DNA of 64,000 bases. It comes from Thermothelomyces thermophilus ATCC 42464. Its lineage: Eukaryota > Ascomycota > Sordariomycetes > Sordariales > Chaetomiaceae. The position numbers and the translations under genes are program-made. How positions within the stretch are numbered: position 1 is the first letter of the stretch; each line of letters starts with the position of its first letter. Location: assembly GCF_000226095.1 (NCBI RefSeq), contig NC_016473.1:4588001-4652000 (forward strand). The letters run 5' to 3'. The notes beneath the pieces are model-generated. The model searched no databases. It was not told the DNA's origin and saw nothing but the letters and a program-made list of their open reading frames with translations. Shown piece after piece: positions 58,875 through 64,000 of this stretch.

Positions 58875-59530
58875 GGACCCCCCCCCCCCCGCGTGCGTCC
58901 TTGGCCGATCACCCCTCCCCTTCCCCTCCCCGTCCCCCCTCTCTCTAAAGGAAAGTGCTGGGAAGGGTTGTATGAGGGCCTTTGAGGAAAGGGTGGGGAG
59001 GAAAAGGGGAGGAGGAGGAGCAGGGAATGGGGGTGTCGGCTCTCTCCTTTTTTCTGTTGGCTGTTGCTCGCTGAAGCTCTTTTTTCCTCCTCTTTACCTA
59101 CTACCCTCTCCCGAGCGGTGGTTGGACTTATAGGGGTAAGGATTAAGGGGAGAAGGCTGTCTGGGATAGCTGTGATGGGATTGGCGGTCAGATGCTACCC
59201 CCCAAGGGCTTGTGCGGGATCCCGGTGGGGGAGATGCCGTGTAGCCGTGTACGATTCATTCGGTGGGCAAGCATTCAGCGGTCGATGGCGGACATAGAGA
59301 ACGAGTTTGTGTAAGACAGCTATAAAAGGGAAGCAACGGCTGGCATCTCCAGTCTCCCACTGTATAATGCAAAATGTACCATGTATATTTTCCCCGACAC
59401 CGATCTGCTCACTGCCTCGGAGTCCTATTGCCCTCGTTGTTCCGATTACCTTGGCGATACCAATTGTCTCATTGTAACTTCGCTAAACTATGCGACTCCC
59501 AACCAGCCCGTTTTCAGTGAATCGTGTTAA
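58875..59530. other. Convergent 3' region
   Basis: This is the 3' region shared by mL58 (+) and the F-box-like gene (-). A C-run (58880-58890) and purine-rich DNA follow the mL58 stop. I see no gene. Confidence 0.6.
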
Positions 59531-60866
59531 TCAGCTTCCCGACCCCTCCTTCTGTTTTCCTTTTTCCCCTTTCGCGTGGGCCTGCCTATCCATCTCATAA
59601 TCCTTACTAGACGGAATGACCCTCCTGCACCACCCGCACCAGCTCCTCCGTTTCCCCTGCACCTCTCTCCCCAGGATCTCTCGCCTCGCACACTCGTCTT
59701 CCCACTCGGGCACACAGGCGCCCACCTTGACCATCCGCACCCGCATGTTCTTCATGACGCCGCCGATGCCTTCCACCTCGTGCCTGTCGTATCCGGGCTT
59801 GATCGCCGGGCTGGGCGTTCTCCGGTCCAGGAGCGACGCGGCCGAGGAGCTGATCAAGCTGGTGAGGCTGGCGGTGCTGCTGGCGGACCCGCTCAGCCCC
59901 GTCGCCCAGGGCGCCAGAGAGGAGGCGGAGGCGCTGCTGGCGCCGCTGATCGGGGTGGCGATGGCCACCTGCTGGTAGTACGACTCCGCCTCGCGCGCGT
60001 CCTCGGCGTCGCCGTCCATCTCCTGCTCGCGCTCGCGGGCCGCGCAGCACTCCGTCTCGCGCCCGCAGGGGACCCCGCGGTCGCCCTCGCCTATGCCCGT
60101 GCCGAGGCCGCCTAGGACCTCGGTGTATTGGTTGCGCCATTTCCAGATCCTGCGCGTTGACGTCAGCATCAAAGGCCGGAAAAGGGGCCTACGGTAGTCC
60201 CGCTGTGTAGGAAAAAGGGGGGGGGGGGTGGAAGAGAGGAATGGTCAGCTTTTACCCCTTATACTCGTAATCGTCGCCCTGGATGGACCGCCCACAGGGC
60301 TGGCAAAGCCAGACGCCCGTAGAGTCGCACCTGCAGATCGCGCGCTCCATTTCATCTGAGTCGATACGGATTTCCGGCCCGAGCCGCGGTCTGGCAAGGG
60401 AACCCAGGGGTGCATTCACACACGCTTCGCAGAGACGCCGGTGGCGGTCCCGTAAAGCTATTGGGGCTGGAGGTTTGATCGCACAGTTCTACCCCGGGGG
60501 GGAGGGGTTCAGTCAGGTGTCGGTGAGAGGAAGTAGGGGGGATCCAGGTCTGGGACTCACCCGACAGACGACGGTGCCGCATCGACGACACTCGGCCACC
60601 ATGTCGCGGGCACACTGGCCCGACTTGCCGTTGTAGGTCGATCTCGCCGCATCCTGCATGTACCACCAGTTGCTGGCGCGGGCTCGGTAGCGCAAAGTGT
60701 CCTCCGGGTCGACCGGGAGGTTCTCGTTGACGCAACGCAAGGTCGAGGCCAGCAGCATCTTGCGGTACGGCAGGAGGCCACGGCGAATCCGGCGACAGGT
60801 CCGCGACAGGCTATCGAGAGTGTTCAGGTCGATGGAAGCGGCCACCGACATGATGATGCTGGTCAT
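59531..60866 (-). CDS. F-box-like protein with Cys-rich zinc-binding region
   Basis: Three exons (60561-60866, 60256-60488, 59531-60149) give 385 residues from the first ATG in the open frame. SIIMSVAASIDLNTLDSLSRTCRRIR is an F-box-like helical start, suggesting a Skp1/SCF partner, but I did not confirm the full motif. A Cys/His-rich segment follows: ECRRCGTVVCRNCAIKPP, RHRRLCEACVNAP, AICRCDSTGVWLCQPCGRS, then CGRETECCAAREREQE and CGWCRRVIP, likely binding several zinc ions. IWKWRNQYTEVLGGLGTGIGEGDRG and ERRTPSP-like DRRTPSPAIKPGYDRHEVEGIGG are conserved-looking. Similar proteins occur widely in Sordariomycetes as I remember them, without a known role. The real start may lie further upstream across another intron; the frame MAVFVNLESEDSG (from about 61209) is one candidate exon. 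Confidence 0.8.
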
Positions 60867-63205
60867 CGAGTCAGTAATTGCTCCTTGGCAGGTATCAACT
60901 GCCAAGGCCACTGATGATCATGCGGCGCAAAGAGACGCTTGAAGGGTTGGTGCGGCCTACGGGTAGCATCCCAAAGCCTGCGCCATGGAGTTCTGGTTCG
61001 GATCCTCCCCGGCCGCGGGCTCATGAGCCTCCTCGTGTTGCTTTCCCACAGCATTGTCGGCACTGCTGGTGGCACTCCCGGCGGGAGGACCCGAGCTGGC
61101 TGTCGATGCAGGGAACTGCTTGACAGCGTCGACGGCGCTTGGCCACTGCGGCTTCCCGTCCTGAGAAACCCCGCTGTCCTCCGATTCCAGATTCACAAAC
61201 ACGGCCATGGCGGAGGACGATGTTGACGACTGTGTAATGTGCAGGTCTGAGACGCGGTGTCCCAGGGTAATTAATACCGGAAAGTCGGTGACGCGGAACG
61301 ACCCTGGAAACAAGTGGCGATGTTGAGTCGGGTACTCCGTACTGTTGTAGTACCGATTAATAGTCACGGCGAAACACCACCTCCCCCCAAGCGATAAAGT
61401 AGCACGTTGCTACAAAAAAAAGAAGCAAGAACAAAATATCATAAAATAGAAGAGGCAAAACAGGCGGTCATCGTAAGTAACGATGGACTGACTGGCTTGC
61501 GGCCAGTTCGACGTGCACAAGAGCGATGTGTTGTCGAGGAGTGTTAGCTTCCTGAATGCCGGCAGGAGGTTGCCAAGTAGCCCCACTTCTGTAGTCGCAA
61601 TTCCGCCCCACCCCGCCTGTTAAGGTTTTGGTAGCTTTCCCACTATCTGCACTAACAGCGCCAGCATCAAAGCCTGCTGCACTTGGCCATGTGACGTCTC
61701 TGCTTGATAGATGTTCCGTTTTATCTGCCATCATTTTTGCGGAGAGTAACGGTTTTCCTCAAAAGGAAAGGATTGAAGTTCCTACCGTGTTTATGAAAAT
61801 TTGGGTGAATCCTGCAGTCAATTGGCTGACTTGGTTTCTTGCGGCGCTGTCTAGAACCATTTCCGAGAGTGCGATCACCGATTCGAGTGGGAAGGCGTCA
61901 TGTTTCCGAAGTCTGCAGCCATCGATGAACGAGAGTCAATTGTCGCATTGCACCACGAGATACCGCGGGTGACAAGACGCAGACGAAAGAAAAGATGACG
62001 CTATCTGTCAGACAGCTCTCTTAGCGAATGGCTGCTGCAGGTTCAACATAACAGGCATCGAAAGGCGTAATGTACACGTTTGAGCAGGTTGTCAAGAGGT
62101 CTCGAAGCATCGAAAACCGATCGAGTCCAATGATATCAACACATGCTTCGACGCAGTCGGGCCATTCTTGGCAGCCCCGCGCCCTCGACACTAGTTATCT
62201 TTAGCCCTACGATTGTCGATCCTTTCCAGGCGGGGCCCAGCGATGAATACGACGTAGCATCAGGGAACAGTCCACTACTGAGTAAACCTCCATGCTATAC
62301 GGGCGCCGCAACGGCGGAAGAACGGAACAGCAAACAAGATCCGCGATTGATGCTGAGCACCTGGAGACACACCTGTGCACACCCGTTTCTCAGAGGGTCA
62401 GTCAACAGTCCGACAAAGCCCGCGAGCGTCTAGCGCGACATACGGAATACTTTTACGGGAATTGGTACCCTCGTGGGGTTTCCCGAGCGGCAGCCTGTCT
62501 ATCCAGTGGTTGGACGGTCCCTTGTTGTGGTGCCGTGAAGGGTCACAGCCCGGTAGATGATTGTGTGAAACACGCGCTCTGAGTTTTGCACACTGAGGCA
62601 ATCCAGAGCTGCGGAAGCGACAGAGAGCTCTTAGTTCCTATTATACGGGGTCAGAAATCAACCGTTCAGACCTCCAGCAAATTATCATCTGTGTTGGCTT
62701 CGGCGTCCGGGCTGAGCCAAGCCTTCCATTTTCCTGGTTCTTCTCTGCGACTTGGGCCAATCCGGTCCGACTGGTCGACCCTGCAGCCAAGACGATTCAA
62801 ACTGTCTACTGGCCTGGTGCGGCGGTTCCTGCGGGCGCTGGTGATGGCATTCGTGTTTGAACATGGAAGTACCATGGAGGTGTCGCGGATATTTTCCGGC
62901 CTGTTCGTCTCTTTTTAAAAGCGGCACTTGCCTCGCAAGGCTTACAACACGTGTACCAATGTTCTGGATTTCCGAAAGCGTGCTTCTATCGGCGCCAGCG
63001 CTCCACGACCACGGCCCATTCCGGCAAAGGGCCAATCTTCAGCTTGTCAGCTCCTTGCGCCATCTCGACTCCTGACCCCACTGCATTGGTTGGGCTTTGG
63101 CTTGCCATCCGGCTCGCTTTTCCTGATCCGGGAGACACTAGCGGCAACTATCAAGATCGCGGGCAACCCATATTGCGAGTCTGGACTGTGCAACGCAGCT
63201 GGTCC

Positions 63206-63247
<42 letters not shown>

Positions 63248-64000
63248 CCTGAGCGAGGTTTCGGAGCCGGCCAGGCAGCGAACCCTCTGAAGCACGATCG
63301 GGGAGCGCGCGATAATCACTGTCCACATTCATAAGTTACATGAATTCGACTGGAAGTCATGGCGATCTCACGCTTTTGTTGGTCGCTGTTTGCATTTGAC
63401 AGAGAGGGCTGCATCTCTCAACCCTTGCCGTGACAACCCGCAGTGCCCGAGCCAATTGCAGGGTTCGGCCGATCGTACCCCTGTCAAACAGGGGGGTCCA
63501 GTGGTTGCAGAATGCAGCTCTCGTCGGGCTTTGTTGCGTTGTCAGAGAGGATGAGCTGAGCGAGCTGCATGTGCATGTCCGCCAACCTGGCGAAGAGGGG
63601 AGCGGTACCATGGGTGCACGAGAAAGAATTTGGGCGCAGATAGCCGCCGCCATGGCCCAATCTCGCCCACTCTCGCCCACTCTCACCCACTTGGCAACGC
63701 CATCGGTGCCTTCTGTGGTACGCGAGGTGCGGTGGTGAACGACAAGTTGTGTGTGTGTGTGGGCTGTTACGATTTCGAGCCTCTTCCCGATCGATAGCGG
63801 TTTTCACTGGTCTCAGCCGCAGGGTACCCGAATAATAAGTCTCCCGGAGGCGCCTGCTCGGTGGTATGTACATACACCCGACTGCCCGGCTCCCTTGTCT
63901 TCCCTTTCCCCTTTCCCTTTTGCTCTCAGACCTGTCGATTATCCGGATTCCCGGTCCTCTGGCTCCCGTCCATCTCCCCACCTCAGGGCGTTTCCTGATC
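60867..64000. other. No convincing gene; possible 5' exon of F-box gene
   Basis: Just upstream of the F-box-like gene, a minus-strand frame (about 60957-61209) begins MAVFVNLESEDSGVSQDGK and has coding-like composition, but I could not find a splice pair that joins it in phase. TACTCCGTA is at 61333-61341. The rest holds no supported gene. Simple repeats are a GA run (63206-63246), a TCTCGCCCAC tandem near 63660-63690 and a GT run near 63748-63760. Confidence 0.5.
63206..63246. repeat. (GA)n microsatellite
   Basis: A nearly pure AG/GA run of about 41 bases with two interruptions. It is a simple repeat likely to vary in length. Confidence 0.9.

Overview
This window looks like nuclear DNA from a filamentous ascomycete, most likely a Sordariomycete of the Sordariales/Chaetomiaceae type. 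Genes are GC-rich with strong third-position C/G bias and carry short introns (about 50-120 bp) with GTRNGT donors and CTRAY-type branch sites. Several proteins (group II G-alpha, Uds1-domain protein, neutral trehalase, mL58) closely resemble Neurospora/Chaetomium relatives as I remember them. No database search was possible, so the species call is inference.

Layout. 1-4 kb: no convincing gene, with short AT-rich hairpins. 4.1-6.5 kb (+): Uds1-domain septation protein. 8.5-11.0 kb (-): unknown AT-hook-like protein with a possible in-frame stop. 11.5-12.6 kb (+): Nit2-type omega-amidase, divergent from it. 13.1-14.9 kb (-): spermidine synthase. 18.3-19.6 kb (+): GNA-2-type G-alpha subunit. 22.8-25.8 kb (+): membrane-anchored GH3 beta-glucosidase with an in-frame TGA near its start. 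26.1-26.4 kb (-): GH10 xylanase relic. 27.5-28.9 kb: three intron-containing tRNA genes (Phe, Arg-CCG, Ala-TGC). 29.7-31.8 kb (-): amidophosphoribosyltransferase. 33.4-35.9 kb (-): neutral trehalase. 38.2-40.6 kb (-): DUF3405 type II membrane protein. 42.3-44.4 kb (-): MFS drug/H+ antiporter-like transporter. 47.3-49.2 kb (+): PTR2 peptide transporter. 50.7-52.2 kb (+): HET-domain gene that looks broken. 53.7-55.0 kb (-): unknown Ser/Pro-rich protein. 58.1-58.9 kb (+): mitochondrial ribosomal protein mL58. 59.5-60.9 kb (-): F-box-like/zinc-binding protein. 60.9-64 kb: no convincing gene.

The genes do not form one pathway. Most are housekeeping: purine synthesis, polyamine synthesis, trehalose breakdown, peptide uptake, mitochondrial translation, tRNA. 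The neighbouring GH3 gene and GH10 relic suggest decay of a plant-cell-wall-degrading pair. The HET gene is typical of fast-evolving accessory DNA.

The most unusual signal lies outside the genes. Two 9-bp words, TACGGAGTA/TACTCCGTA (12 copies found) and GTACAGTAC/GTACTGTAC (11 copies found), recur in the intergenic DNA, where about 0.5 copy of each is expected by chance with even base use. The second word sits at the centre of longer perfect hairpins. Gene models were built by hand from splice signals and reading-frame continuity; multi-exon totals were checked to be divisible by three.
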